Shown here: positions 1 to 8,378 of the stretch, in pieces
Position numbering within the stretch: position 1 is the first letter of the stretch
How the letters are laid out: every line of letters starts with the position of its first letter
Source of the DNA: Terriglobia bacterium
Lineage (GTDB): Bacteria > Acidobacteriota > Terriglobia > Terriglobales > Acidobacteriaceae
Assembly: GCA_021324365.1 (NCBI GenBank)
Contig: JAJPJE010000022.1
Coordinates: 1-64,000, forward strand
Reading direction: 5' to 3'
Length of the DNA stretch: 64,000 nucleotides
Position numbers and translations under genes: made by a program
The notes under the pieces: model-generated
What the model saw: only the letters and a program-made list of their open reading frames with translations
Database searches by the model: none
Told to the model about the DNA's origin: nothing

Positions 1-177
1 ACCGTAAATGCGCCAGCGTGGGACTTCGGACGATTGCTCGGGCTCTATGTGGTGTTCTTCTTCGTGATCGCGCAGGTGATGTCCTGGGTCTTATTCAAAC
101 AGCCGCCGTCGCGCGCCGTACTGATGGGCGGCTCGCTCATAGTAAGCGGCGGATTTCTGATCGCCTTCCTGCAATAG
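1..177 (+). CDS. C-terminal fragment of a small multi-span membrane protein (DMT/SMR-like)
   Basis: An open frame enters from the left edge and stops with TAG at 175-177, leaving 58 residues of a longer protein. Two hydrophobic segments are visible. One is centred on LGLYVVFFFVIAQVMSWVLF. The second, near the end, contains MGGSLIVSGGFLIAF. A short polar Lys/Pro/Arg loop separates them. This end pattern, a last helix with Gly-Gly and a SerLeuIleVal run, resembles the final helices of drug/metabolite-transporter superfamily and small multidrug-resistance-like proteins. The family assignment is tentative because the start and most helices lie outside the window. No downstream gene is close enough to suggest an operon. 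Confidence 0.5.
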   Translation, partial: TVNAPAWDFGRLLGLYVVFFFVIAQVMSWVLFKQPPSRAVLMGGSLIVSGGFLIAFLQ

Positions 178-277
178 AACTGGCTAATTCAAAAACGTGA
201 CGCAGAATCCTTGTCGAGGCATGTTCTACGTGCTTTAATCCTGCTCTCCGCAGTTAGAACAATTTGGAGGCAAGACA

Positions 278-640
278 ATGAAGCGACTGCTGATCATATT
301 AGCTGGATGCGTGCTCGGCCTGGGAGTTGCGATTGCGCAGGACGTGAGCAAAGACGCTAAGGACGTCGGCCACGACATGGACAAGGGCGCAAAGGATGTG
401 GGCAAGGATGCCAAAAGAGACGTGCACAAGGTGGGCCACGCGACCAAGAAGCTAGCGCACAAAACCGGTGACCAAAGCAAGAAAGCTGCTGATAAGACAG
501 CTGATGCCACTAAAGACACGGCACATCATACAAAAGACGCGGCCCACAAGACTGGACATGAAACGAAGAAAGTCGTAAAGAAGGCTGGCGAGAAGATGGA
601 CGAAGGTGCGAAGAAAACAGAAGAAGAAGTTAAGAAATAG
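278..640 (+). CDS. Secreted Lys/Ala-rich LEA-like helical protein
   Basis: This gene encodes 120 residues. The start is supported by GGAGG about 9 bases upstream. Residues 1-21 form a classical signal peptide ending in AIAQ, so the mature protein should be exported. The rest is very hydrophilic and built of loose repeats such as KDAKDVG, KKAADKTADATKD and KDAAHKTGHETKK. There are no Cys or Trp residues and many Lys, Ala, Asp and His. The periodicity resembles the 11-residue repeats of group-3 LEA and apolipoprotein-like helices, which protect membranes or proteins during drying. That role is inferred from composition only. The gene is monocistronic and followed by a hairpin. Confidence 0.75.
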   Translation: MKRLLIILAGCVLGLGVAIAQDVSKDAKDVGHDMDKGAKDVGKDAKRDVHKVGHATKKLAHKTGDQSKKAADKTADATKDTAHHTKDAAHKTGHETKKVVKKAGEKMDEGAKKTEEEVKK

Positions 641-653
641 CTGCCAAATCCAG

Positions 654-700
654 GAGAGGGACGGCTATGAGCTGGTTCCCTCTCTTGCTTCGGATATTTT
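654..700 (+). terminator. Probable rho-independent terminator
   Basis: GAGAGGGA at 654-661 pairs with TCCCTCTC at 677-684 around a 15-base loop. T-rich sequence follows on the plus strand up to about 705. It sits 13 bases after the LEA-like gene and before the end of the convergent ATP-grasp gene. Confidence 0.6.
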
Positions 701-715
701 TAATTTTCGCGAAGT

Positions 716-1786
716 CTATCCGGCCACCTCTGCCCTGGCTCCCATGCCATAGCGTGCCAGCGCCATATCCACGATCTCTCCGATCAGTTGTGTGTACGTG
801 CGTCCCGACTTTTTTGCCGCCATCGCGAATTCCTGTGTGCTAGCGAGCCATGGATTCGGATTCGCTTCGATAACGTACACTTCACCTTTCTCAGTGAGGC
901 GCATGTCGATGCGGCCGTAATCGCGCAACTTGACCGCACGATACGCGGCCAAAGCGACATGCTGGACTTTCTCGATGGTCGCATCGTCCATACCTTCAAC
1001 AGGCGCGGACTTTGTTAGCTTGTAGGCTTCGGTGTCTTTTTCGAACTTTACGTCGAGGCTCGCAATCTTCGGAGTTCCCTTCGGAAGCTTCGAGAGATCC
1101 AACTCAATGAGCGGCAGCGCTTCCGTATTCTCGTAGCTTCCGAGAATGCCGCCATAGATCTCTCGACCCTCGATGTACTCTTCGATCAAGGCGGGCGAAT
1201 CGAATTCGTCCTGGATGTATTCGATTCGCTCCATCAACTCTTTCACGCTGCCAACAACGGCATCGGCGCCAATGCCGATCGAACCGTCTTCCCAGACCGG
1301 CTTTACGATCAGCGGAAACTTTATGTCATGCGCGTGATCGAGCTTGCCACGGTATGAGGTCGCGAAGTACGGCGTCTGGATTCCGTAAAAAGCGAACATT
1401 TTCTTGGCTATGGCCTTATCTTGCGCCAGGAAGTGCCCATGCGGTCCGCTGCCCGTGTAAGGCATCCCGACCAGATCCATGTAGGCGGCAACGTTCATCT
1501 CCTTCGTGTCATCGCCACCGTAAGACTCAATCAGGTTGAACACGAGATCGGCGCCGCACTTCGGCAACGCGGACAGCGATTGCATGCGACCGTCGAGTAC
1601 CTGGTAGAAAGGCTCGTATCCGAGCTTCTGTAACGCTTCGAAAATCTCTTCGCGGTCGTGCTTCTCTTTCTTTTTTTTGCGACGCTTTTTGCTGCGGCGT
1701 TTGGGTTTTTCGGGTTCCGGTTCGACGGCGGGCTGTTCTTCCTCCCAGACGTCGTACAGAACCGCGACCTTCAGTTTGTCACTCAT
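716..1786 (-). CDS. ATP-grasp ligase, D-alanine-D-alanine ligase family
   Basis: This gene encodes 356 residues, with GGAG upstream of the ATG. The protein has the ATP-grasp layout: an N-terminal Rossmann-like part, a central ATP-binding region with PLIVKPVWEDGSIGIG (about residues 165-180), and the C-terminal metal-binding motif YGRIDMR...VIEANPNPWL. The last motif closely matches Ddl-type enzymes, which join two amino acids with ATP. An unusual insertion at residues 28-45 is almost entirely Arg and Lys and replaces part of the normal N-terminal loop. The gene lies 43 bases downstream of a metallopeptidase gene on the same strand and probably shares its transcript. That context suggests a specialised peptide or amino-acid ligase rather than the housekeeping Ddl. 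The substrate is unknown. Confidence 0.85.
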   Translation of the reverse strand: MSDKLKVAVLYDVWEEEQPAVEPEPEKPKRRSKKRRKKKKEKHDREEIFEALQKLGYEPFYQVLDGRMQSLSALPKCGADLVFNLIESYGGDDTKEMNVAAYMDLVGMPYTGSGPHGHFLAQDKAIAKKMFAFYGIQTPYFATSYRGKLDHAHDIKFPLIVKPVWEDGSIGIGADAVVGSVKELMERIEYIQDEFDSPALIEEYIEGREIYGGILGSYENTEALPLIELDLSKLPKGTPKIASLDVKFEKDTEAYKLTKSAPVEGMDDATIEKVQHVALAAYRAVKLRDYGRIDMRLTEKGEVYVIEANPNPWLASTQEFAMAAKKSGRTYTQLIGEIVDMALARYGMGARAEVAG

Positions 1787-1829
1787 CTCAGGGCTCCGGC
1801 CTTACGGCCACCTGCAAGTACAATCAATC

Positions 1830-2843
1830 TCACGGCTGAACAAACTTACCTCGGGTCAGATAATTCATTGCCAGCGTTGTTGCGTACGCGGTCAACTCCG
1901 TTAGCTGATCAGCCTGCTTCGCAACATCGACTCGTAAGTCCAATTCCGCCACCTTGCTCTGGATGGACTCGACTAGCCTCTTGATCAGCGGACGCGGAAC
2001 GCCAGTCCAGTAGGTGACCTTGTCTACAAGCGCCTTGCGATGCTCACGAATCAGGTCGACGGCAGGGCGCACTCCCTTGCGCCGGCGCTTCGACGCATTA
2101 AACAGGTCGGTCAGATCCGTATTGAGCGGAAGATCGGCAATCAGCGCGCCTTCATCACCTGAGCGCTGATAAAACTCAGCAACGGTGGCATCCATCTCCT
2201 CGACGGTAATGTCGGTTCGACCTCGCTGCCTTATCGGGTCGACGTCGCCAAACTTCCGTGCGACGCGATCAACGTACTTCAGCTTGGTTATCGCATGCCA
2301 TCCCCGGTATCTTTCCCGCCAACGGGAACGGGGCGTCAGCCAGACGGCGAATGTCTCGGCGAAATCTTCATCGGGATGCTTTTGTGCATACCAGCCTGCG
2401 ATATGGCGTACATAGCTGCGCGAAAACGGTACCGGACGATACGCGTCCCGATATGGGCGACGAAACGAACCGAACAGCTCGCGCCATTCCGGTGTCTTGA
2501 ATAGCTCGTAAGCGTAATTGAACGCGTGCCCTGCCTCGTGACGCATGTACATCATGATTTCGCGCGCGTCTTCCAGGTCATTCATCTCGCGCTCGAGCTT
2601 TGCCAACTGCGGATCGGCAAGATAGAACGGAATACCAATAACCGGTTCGCCTGAGGGACAACCCCACTCGTCCGACAAGTAACAGCCCGGGCGAAACTTC
2701 TTCACCCCCTTCTTTTCCAGTTCCCGGTAGAGCTGCTGGACGAAGCGCTCCAGTGGGGATCCGTCCAGACGAAGGCCAAGCTCCCGGATTGGTTTGCTGA
2801 GCAGCTCCTGCGCTTCCGCTGCCGGTTTCTCAAAAGTCTGCAT
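1830..2843 (-). CDS. Putative zinc metallopeptidase (HExxH)
   Basis: The protein has 337 residues if it starts at the ATG at 2843. A GTG at 2900 with AAGGG upstream would add 19 residues, so the start is uncertain. The zinc motif is HEAGH in the context MMYMRHEAGHAFNYAYELF, followed about 75 residues later by DEDFAETFAVWL. That later segment probably supplies the third (Glu) ligand, as in gluzincin-like peptidases. There is no signal peptide, so a cytoplasmic location is likely. A basic RRRRKG stretch occurs in the C-terminal half. It is the first gene of a two-gene unit with the ATP-grasp ligase. The substrate is unknown, and activity is inferred from the motif only. Confidence 0.75.
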   Translation of the reverse strand: MQTFEKPAAEAQELLSKPIRELGLRLDGSPLERFVQQLYRELEKKGVKKFRPGCYLSDEWGCPSGEPVIGIPFYLADPQLAKLEREMNDLEDAREIMMYMRHEAGHAFNYAYELFKTPEWRELFGSFRRPYRDAYRPVPFSRSYVRHIAGWYAQKHPDEDFAETFAVWLTPRSRWRERYRGWHAITKLKYVDRVARKFGDVDPIRQRGRTDITVEEMDATVAEFYQRSGDEGALIADLPLNTDLTDLFNASKRRRKGVRPAVDLIREHRKALVDKVTYWTGVPRPLIKRLVESIQSKVAELDLRVDVAKQADQLTELTAYATTLAMNYLTRGKFVQP

Positions 2844-3163
2844 GTAGTGAAGAGAAAGTAACCTGCTTTCGGACTTGTCCAGTAGATCACCGCAGAACAC
2901 GTACCCTTAACCAAAGCAGCAAGGGGCGCTAGTCTTTGCACAACCATTTCTCGATGGAAATAGTGTAAGTCAAAGAAATAAAACCGTTTATTTTGCCATT
3001 TACTGGATGTTGGTCGCAGGTTGTGATTCGCTATCGGGGGAGTCATCTGGTAAGATAATGGTGCGTTACATACGAAGTGGTCTCCAGCAAGTCTCTTCTG
3101 AAGTCACCTGCCTGCAGCACCCTCCAGTATCACGCGACATCAACTAAAGGATTTTGCAACACA
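2844..3163. other. Intergenic region between divergent peptidase and csp genes
   Basis: This 320-base region holds no convincing gene. It must contain the promoters of the leftward peptidase/ligase pair and of the rightward cold-shock gene. The roughly 100 bases before the csp ATG probably include a 5' leader. I could not identify a confident -35/-10 pair. Confidence 0.4.
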
Positions 3164-3364
3164 ATGGAAAATGGAACAGTGAAGTGGTTCAACGACTCTA
3201 AAGGCTATGGATTCATCACCCGCCAGAACGGCGAGGATGTGTTCGTTCATTACTCGGCCATCCAATCCCAGGGATTCCGCAGCCTGCAAGAGGGTCAACC
3301 CGTGCAGTTCAACGTGGTAAAGGGCGCGAAAGGCTGGCAGGCCGAAAACGTTCAAGTACTCTAG
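3164..3364 (+). CDS. Cold-shock protein, CspA family
   Basis: This gene encodes 66 residues, the normal length of a single cold-shock domain protein. The sequence [18 protein letters not shown] starts the beta-barrel, with the RNP1-like motif KGYGFI and the RNP2-like motif VFVHY. Both bind single-stranded RNA or DNA through aromatic residues. The protein acts in the cytoplasm as an RNA chaperone. The upstream in-frame extension lacks family similarity, so the ATG at 3164 is preferred. The gene is monocistronic and ends at a strong terminator. Confidence 0.95.
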   Translation: MENGTVKWFNDSKGYGFITRQNGEDVFVHYSAIQSQGFRSLQEGQPVQFNVVKGAKGWQAENVQVL

Positions 3365-3381
3365 GACCTGACGATTGCCAT

Positions 3382-3414
3382 AAAGGGACGGCGTAACCGC
3401 TGTCCCTTTTTTCA
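3382..3414 (+). terminator. Rho-independent terminator of the csp gene
   Basis: A 12-base-pair stem (AAAGGGACGGCG at 3382-3393 against CGCTGTCCCTTT at 3398-3409, one G-T wobble) has a TAAC loop and is followed by a run of T. It starts 17 bases after the csp stop. Confidence 0.85.
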
Positions 3415-3561
3415 TTTTAGTAAAGAGCCGTCTAAACGCCTGTTCTTCAGCACACTTCCCTTCCAAACACCAAGGTACAGGGGCGGAGGGCCAGCACGCC
3501 TTCGTGACCTTCAAACGATTACCGCCGCGACCTAGGCTAGTGATCTGAAACGAGGTCCCCA

Positions 3562-6165
3562 ATGGTCCAGGCACCAGCTCCCCAGCCCGACCGTATGGCG
3601 GCCGCGCGCGCTTTCGCCCGCAGCCTCAATATCGTGCTGAAGCACGTGCGCCTGTATGGCGCCAACCACCGTCGAACCGAAGAACAACTCGAACAATCAT
3701 GGAGCGACTTGCAGCAGATGCTGATTGGAAGCAACGGCCTGCTGATGGGAGTCGCTGCCGGCAAACTGCTCCTCGACGGAGTTCCGATCGAAACGGGTCC
3801 AGCCGAAAAAAGCTTTGCGCAGATGCTGAACACTGCCGGCATCTCCAGCATTCACTTCTCACCGCAACTTCGGCTCGACGAGTTCCAACAACTGATTATG
3901 AGCTTTGCCGAGGCAAAGCCCGCCGGGCTGGCGCAGCATTTGAAAACCGCCCTCGGCGCAGATGCCGGAATCAAGATCAACGAGGTCAAGTTCGTCGCGC
4001 ATGACAGTGGCAATCCGACGACGGTTGCAGCCGAACTTGCAGCGGCAACCTTGGGCGGTGTACCCGACCACATGACCGAGTGGCTGACAGATCCGAAAAA
4101 GCTTCTGCAGTTGATCTCTGCCGCGGAAGGCGCTCACAGCGCAACGCAGGTAGGCCAAGTTGTGGCGGCACACGAAGCTGAGGTGAAGGCGCCGATTCAG
4201 GAAGAAGACGTGCTCGGGGTCATTCGCTTCCTTTCCACTTGCGGCAATAGCGACAATGGCCAGTCAGCATTAGAGAAGCTAACATCCGAGGCGCAGCAGA
4301 TTCCGGCCGGAGGCTATTCGGCGCTCTATCAGGCGCTGTTCGCGGCTGCCAGCAATGCCTTCGACGGGCAGCAGAAGATGCCTGATCTGCTCGCGTTGGC
4401 GGAACACCTCGCTATCCGTTTTGCCGTCGAAAGCTATGAGCGCGGAGATGTGAAGTACAACGTCATCCATCACTCGCTCGAGCGGATGACGAAGGAGCTG
4501 GATGGGTTGCGTCGCATTCTTCGCCATCAGGAAGACAAAATGGCGAAGGCAGGTGTGGCTGCCGAATCGCACTCCGACATCCTCGACAAGCAGTTCTGGG
4601 CTACGGTGCCCGATTGGGCCAAGCGCAATGTCCTGTTGTCGGAAGATTCGTGGTGTGTTCCGCCTCGCAATATCCGGAATTACATCGAGCAGTTGATTGG
4701 CCGTCGCGACACGGTCACTTCCAACAAGATTCTTCGAAACTATCTTCGCGGACTGGAGCACACCGACACCGAAGCGCGCCGCAAAGCCGCCATTGGCCTG
4801 ACTGAAATGGCCGATCTCTTCGCGCGCGGCGAACCGGGATTGTTGCAATCAGCGATCCTCGCCGCAGGGCGCCAGTTGAGCCGCGAGACCGATAACGAGT
4901 TGCGCACCCTAGTCAGCGCAACCTTCGTTCGTCTCGGCCAGGAGGCTCTGAATACTCGCGACTATATTTCGGTTGAGCAATCGATGGCCAGCCTGCAACG
5001 AATCGAAACACAACTGCCGAACGTTGCGAAGGACATTCGTCCACGCGTTACGGTGAACAATCGCCTCCGGGAGTTCGTAGCCGAGGCCACTCGTAACTCC
5101 GTGGTTCCCCAGGGATTGGCTGGCGTACTCCGTCGCACGCCCAAGGCGGCGGCCGAGGAACTGGCGCTACAATTCTCAAAATCTGTGACACGCGACGAAT
5201 GCGCGCGCTTCGTGAATGTACTCATGCAGCTTGGCAATGACGCAATCGCACACTTGCGTGACATGTTCCTGAAAGGCAGTCCGCAGGAATCGCAGCAGGC
5301 AATTGCATTACTAAGCCGCGTGGATATGCCGCTGCTGCTGACGGAACTTCCTCGCCGGCTCGGCATGTGGAATCGCCAGCAACAGGACAATGCTGTCCGT
5401 TTGATCGCGATGGCTGGATCAGAAGCGCGAGGCGAGTTGCTGATGGGCATGCTTGACTATCTGGATCCGCTGATCCTCCCCGTGGCCCTCGATGAAGTTG
5501 GTTTCAGCGGCGAAAACCTGCCCGCCCTGAAGCTAACAGAAATGGCTTCCGGCGGAGGCAAAGCGACGTCCGTTCCATATCTCCGTATCAAGGCGATTGA
5601 AGCTCTAGCACGCCTGCGAATGAGATCCGCCGAGCCACTCGTATCGGAGATTGTGGCAGCACGCAAATTTCTTTCGTGGACATACCCGCGAGAGCTGCGA
5701 GTCGCCGCCGCGCAGGCTTTGGAAGCACTCAACCCGGTCCGCGCCAGCCAAATCATTCCGAGTTGCGGACTCTCTTCTCAAGAGCTGACGATTCGTCCGC
5801 TCGACGCCACGGCAAAGACATGGGTTCGCCAACGGCGTTACCCGCGCGTGCAGCCGGAAACTGCCTTGAAGGCCATTGCCGTGAGCGCCAAAGGCAAGAC
5901 TGCAATGGCATTGTCAGCACTGAGTCTCGGTGGCGGGCTTGCCGTAAAACAGAATCGCTCGCCTTTGGGCGCCGATGCTGTTCTGGAAATGCAGGTCGGG
6001 CTGCGCACGTTGCGCAGTCATGTGATCTTTCATGACGTAGTGGGCGGAGTCAGCTTTGAAATTGCCGACATCTCACTTGACGAGCGCTCGCGGCTTCGCA
6101 AGCTCATCAGCAGCCAGATTGCGCAGAGCAACACGGTGCAGGCCCGCGCAGCCGCGATGGCGTAA
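3562..6165 (+). CDS. Large helical-repeat protein with C-terminal PilZ-like domain
   Basis: This gene encodes 867 residues. There is no signal peptide and no membrane segment. Most of the protein (about residues 1-740) is Leu/Ala-rich and helical, with spaced elements such as ARRKAAIGLTEMADLF and RIKAIEALARLRMRSAEPLV that resemble HEAT-type repeats. The C-terminal part (about 750-860) carries RRYPR near residue 757 and LSLGGG near 786. These match the RxxxR and (D/N)xSxxG motifs by which PilZ domains bind cyclic di-GMP, although Asp/Asn is replaced by Ala. It is therefore a candidate c-di-GMP effector with a protein-interaction scaffold, but binding is an inference. The gene stands alone, with GAGG before the start. 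Confidence 0.7.
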   Translation: MVQAPAPQPDRMAAARAFARSLNIVLKHVRLYGANHRRTEEQLEQSWSDLQQMLIGSNGLLMGVAAGKLLLDGVPIETGPAEKSFAQMLNTAGISSIHFSPQLRLDEFQQLIMSFAEAKPAGLAQHLKTALGADAGIKINEVKFVAHDSGNPTTVAAELAAATLGGVPDHMTEWLTDPKKLLQLISAAEGAHSATQVGQVVAAHEAEVKAPIQEEDVLGVIRFLSTCGNSDNGQSALEKLTSEAQQIPAGGYSALYQALFAAASNAFDGQQKMPDLLALAEHLAIRFAVESYERGDVKYNVIHHSLERMTKELDGLRRILRHQEDKMAKAGVAAESHSDILDKQFWATVPDWAKRNVLLSEDSWCVPPRNIRNYIEQLIGRRDTVTSNKILRNYLRGLEHTDTEARRKAAIGLTEMADLFARGEPGLLQSAILAAGRQLSRETDNELRTLVSATFVRLGQEALNTRDYISVEQSMASLQRIETQLPNVAKDIRPRVTVNNRLREFVAEATRNSVVPQGLAGVLRRTPKAAAEELALQFSKSVTRDECARFVNVLMQLGNDAIAHLRDMFLKGSPQESQQAIALLSRVDMPLLLTELPRRLGMWNRQQQDNAVRLIAMAGSEARGELLMGMLDYLDPLILPVALDEVGFSGENLPALKLTEMASGGGKATSVPYLRIKAIEALARLRMRSAEPLVSEIVAARKFLSWTYPRELRVAAAQALEALNPVRASQIIPSCGLSSQELTIRPLDATAKTWVRQRRYPRVQPETALKAIAVSAKGKTAMALSALSLGGGLAVKQNRSPLGADAVLEMQVGLRTLRSHVIFHDVVGGVSFEIADISLDERSRLRKLISSQIAQSNTVQARAAAMA

Positions 6166-6188
6166 CCACATAGGTAAACCTAGCCGCC

Positions 6189-6725
6189 CTACTTTGAACC
6201 AACCGGAATCATCGCGTGCTCGTACGGGGTACCGACCCACATCATGTAGGGCTTATTCGGATCTGCGTCCGGCGTCTCCGGGTAACCCAGCTTCTTGCTA
6301 TCCGGGCCGAAAAGCATGATATGTGGACCGGTGACAATCCAATGATTGTCCGCAGTTTTCTTTGTGGCAGTCGGATCGGTGTTACTCGCACCCTCATCAC
6401 CGGCCAGCATATAGGAAATTCCAAGTTTGTCCGGTGGCGGCTGGTGATTCATCATGGCATAGATAAATTCCATGCTGTTGGCGTCATTGCACATTCTGTC
6501 GGTGCCCATCACGAGGCATGTGAAACCATTTTTGCCTTCGCGCAGAGTCCGCATCTTGCCATTAGCTTCCATCCGTATAATTCCGGCGTCTTTTGCGATG
6601 GCTACCGGAGCAGCCGATAACGCCTGCTTTGTATACTCAGCATCGGAAATCTGTTTTGCTTGCTGTGCTGCCAGATTGGCAAAGATCCCTGCCATCGCTA
6701 ATGCGAATACAACAGCTTTCTTCAT
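6189..6725 (-). CDS. Secreted protein of unknown function
   Basis: The protein has 178 residues from the ATG at 6725, which has GGAGAG 6 bases upstream. Residues 1-20 (MKKAVVFALAMAGIFANLAA) are a signal peptide. The mature part contains two Cys (FTCLVMG and DRMCNDAN) that could form a disulfide. Its C-terminal half is rich in Pro, Gly and Asp and includes HIMLFGPDSKKLGYPETPDADP. I recognise no catalytic motif. It looks like a conserved periplasmic hypothetical protein and is transcribed alone. Confidence 0.75.
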   Translation of the reverse strand: MKKAVVFALAMAGIFANLAAQQAKQISDAEYTKQALSAAPVAIAKDAGIIRMEANGKMRTLREGKNGFTCLVMGTDRMCNDANSMEFIYAMMNHQPPPDKLGISYMLAGDEGASNTDPTATKKTADNHWIVTGPHIMLFGPDSKKLGYPETPDADPNKPYMMWVGTPYEHAMIPVGSK

Positions 6726-6886
6726 CGTTTCTCTCCTTCGAGACGACATTCTTTGGAAAACGGTTGGCCGACAGCAGAAACAGGAAAAGTCGGCACCTCG
6801 AGACACACACCCCAATTGCGCGCAATGATAGTCGGGTCGTGCAGACTCGAAAAGAGGAAACTGAATTAAAGATCAAGAGGTAGGGC

Positions 6887-7897
6887 TCAATAGCCTTTCC
6901 GCTTGTCGACTACCCCTAACAGAGGCTTGCCTACCATAAACCTGCGCAGATTCTCGCTGAAGAACTCGAATTGGCGATCCCAGATTTTGTCGGTCATGCC
7001 GGCCACATGCGGCGTGATGATGACGTTGTCGAGCCCCCAAAGCGGAGAATCCGGCGGCAACGGTTCGGTGTCGAAAACGTCGAGTGCGGCGCCGCCGATC
7101 GCCCGATTGCGAAGTGCGTTGATTAGAGCCAGTTCGTCCACCAGCGCGCCGCGCCCGACGTTAATCAGCCAGGCATCCGGTTTCATCTGTGCCAGTCGTT
7201 CCGCATTGATTAGCTTTTGCGTGCGCGGCGTAGTAGGCGCCGCGAGCACCACGAAATCTGCTTCGTTCAACATTTGCGGCAACTGAGAGGTGCCGTAGAC
7301 CTGGTTGTGAGAAATCTCCGGCGAGCCGGGCAGAAGCCAATCGACCCCGCGCTCTGGATGTTCCCTGACAGCGATGACGCGCATTCCAATCGCGGATGAC
7401 ATCCGCGCCACATCGCGGCCAATGGCTCCCACACCAATCAACCCCAGAGTAGCTCCATCCACCTCGCGGGGCCGCGGACGTTCTGCCCACAACTCCTCCT
7501 GTCCCCAGAACCGGCGCTGTTGATACCGAACGTCGACGTCGAGGCGACGGGCAGCCGCGAAAATCAGCGCCAGTACATGTTGTGCGACGCAATGCCCGTG
7601 TACTTCACTGGCACTCGTCACAACAATGTCGCTGTTGATCAACTCCGGGAACAATAGCTGGTGGACGGCCGCCGCCGTCGAATAAATCCATTTCAGCTTC
7701 TTGGCTGCGCGAATCTGTTCCGGACGGAAGGACGCACCCGCAAGCACATCCGCATCGGAGATGTATTTCTCGATGTCCTCAAAATTGGGACGGTACACGA
7801 ACTCGACAGCGGGAAAGTCGTTGCGCAGTCTATGGATGAACGACTCGGGAGCGTTCCAGAGCGAGAAGCGGTATTGAGTGACGATAACGACCTTCAT
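6887..7897 (-). CDS. D-2-hydroxyacid dehydrogenase (NAD-dependent)
   Basis: The protein has 336 residues from the ATG at 7897. A longer frame exists, but its extra residues are encoded by a short DNA repeat and are not protein-like. The NAD-binding fingerprint is GLIGVGAIGRDVARM. The catalytic set of the family is present: Arg in LINVGRGALVDE, Glu in ALDVFDTEPLP and His in IITPHVAG. The enzyme should reduce 2-keto acids or oxidise D-2-hydroxy acids in the cytoplasm. The exact substrate (lactate, glycerate, glyoxylate or other) cannot be read from the sequence. Neighbouring genes do not clarify its pathway. Confidence 0.88.
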   Translation of the reverse strand: MKVVIVTQYRFSLWNAPESFIHRLRNDFPAVEFVYRPNFEDIEKYISDADVLAGASFRPEQIRAAKKLKWIYSTAAAVHQLLFPELINSDIVVTSASEVHGHCVAQHVLALIFAAARRLDVDVRYQQRRFWGQEELWAERPRPREVDGATLGLIGVGAIGRDVARMSSAIGMRVIAVREHPERGVDWLLPGSPEISHNQVYGTSQLPQMLNEADFVVLAAPTTPRTQKLINAERLAQMKPDAWLINVGRGALVDELALINALRNRAIGGAALDVFDTEPLPPDSPLWGLDNVIITPHVAGMTDKIWDRQFEFFSENLRRFMVGKPLLGVVDKRKGY

Positions 7898-7900
7898 AAA

Positions 7901-7927
7901 AGTCAGATCGGGCCAAGTCAGATCGGG
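7901..7927 (+). repeat. Short repeat, copy 1 (AGTCAGATCGGG twice)
   Basis: AGTCAGATCGGG occurs at 7901-7912 and again at 7916-7927, followed by TGAAGGCA. The same unit appears in inverted orientation at 8352-8378. The repeat lies immediately upstream of the dehydrogenase start codon. Confidence 0.7.
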
Positions 7928-8351
7928 TGAAGGCAAAAGTAAGAAATCAAACAACCATCAGCTATTCGATTTTGCCGTCTTTCTGGAGGCAGCGAAAATA
8001 GCCACGAGTTCGTTAGCCTCAGAAATTGAGCCCTACAGTCGCCCAGGAAACAATGTCATTGTCCGCGAGACATTCCAACCAGAAAACCGACTCATCTGCT
8101 TCTTCGAGAACGACCCCGATTTTGGCAACGAATTCTGCCTAGGATCGGGACCTTCCTGCGGCCCGGTAATTCGCGGCGACAGCTGTACCTGATCTCAAAA
8201 GTTGACGACCGATGACATCTGGTTCACGTGTCCTCGGAAGGGCTTGCGAAAGTCGAATAATTCAATAACAGAACTGCTTTGTCCGCTCTCGCAAGTCCTG
8301 TGGCCGAGTTATTTTTTCTTTCACAATACTTCTTTCTGACTTCGCAGTTTC

Positions 8352-8378
8352 CCCGATCTGACCTGGCGCGATCTGCCT
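8352..8378 (-). repeat. Short repeat, copy 2 (inverted)
   Basis: Read on the minus strand this is GGCAGATCGCGCCAGGTCAG followed by ATCGGGG. It differs from the 7901-7927 copy at about four positions out of 27. A further AGATCGGGTGAAGGCA overlaps the stop codon of gpmI. Confidence 0.65.

Larger units (their letters stand above)
7898..8378. other. 481-base intergenic region bounded by short repeats
   Basis: No convincing gene is present. A 104-codon plus-strand frame begins inside the dehydrogenase gene and has no recognisable features, so it was not called. The region must hold the promoter of the leftward dehydrogenase and receives the end of gpmI. Its two edges carry inverted copies of a 27-base element (separate entries). 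Confidence 0.5.

Noticed and set aside
716-1786. Housekeeping ddl for peptidoglycan
   Set aside because: The motif fits, but the basic insertion and the peptidase neighbour argue against the housekeeping enzyme. The gene symbol was therefore left empty.
7878-8192. A 104-codon plus-strand frame in the intergenic region
   Set aside because: It starts inside the dehydrogenase gene, has no ribosome site and shows no family pattern.
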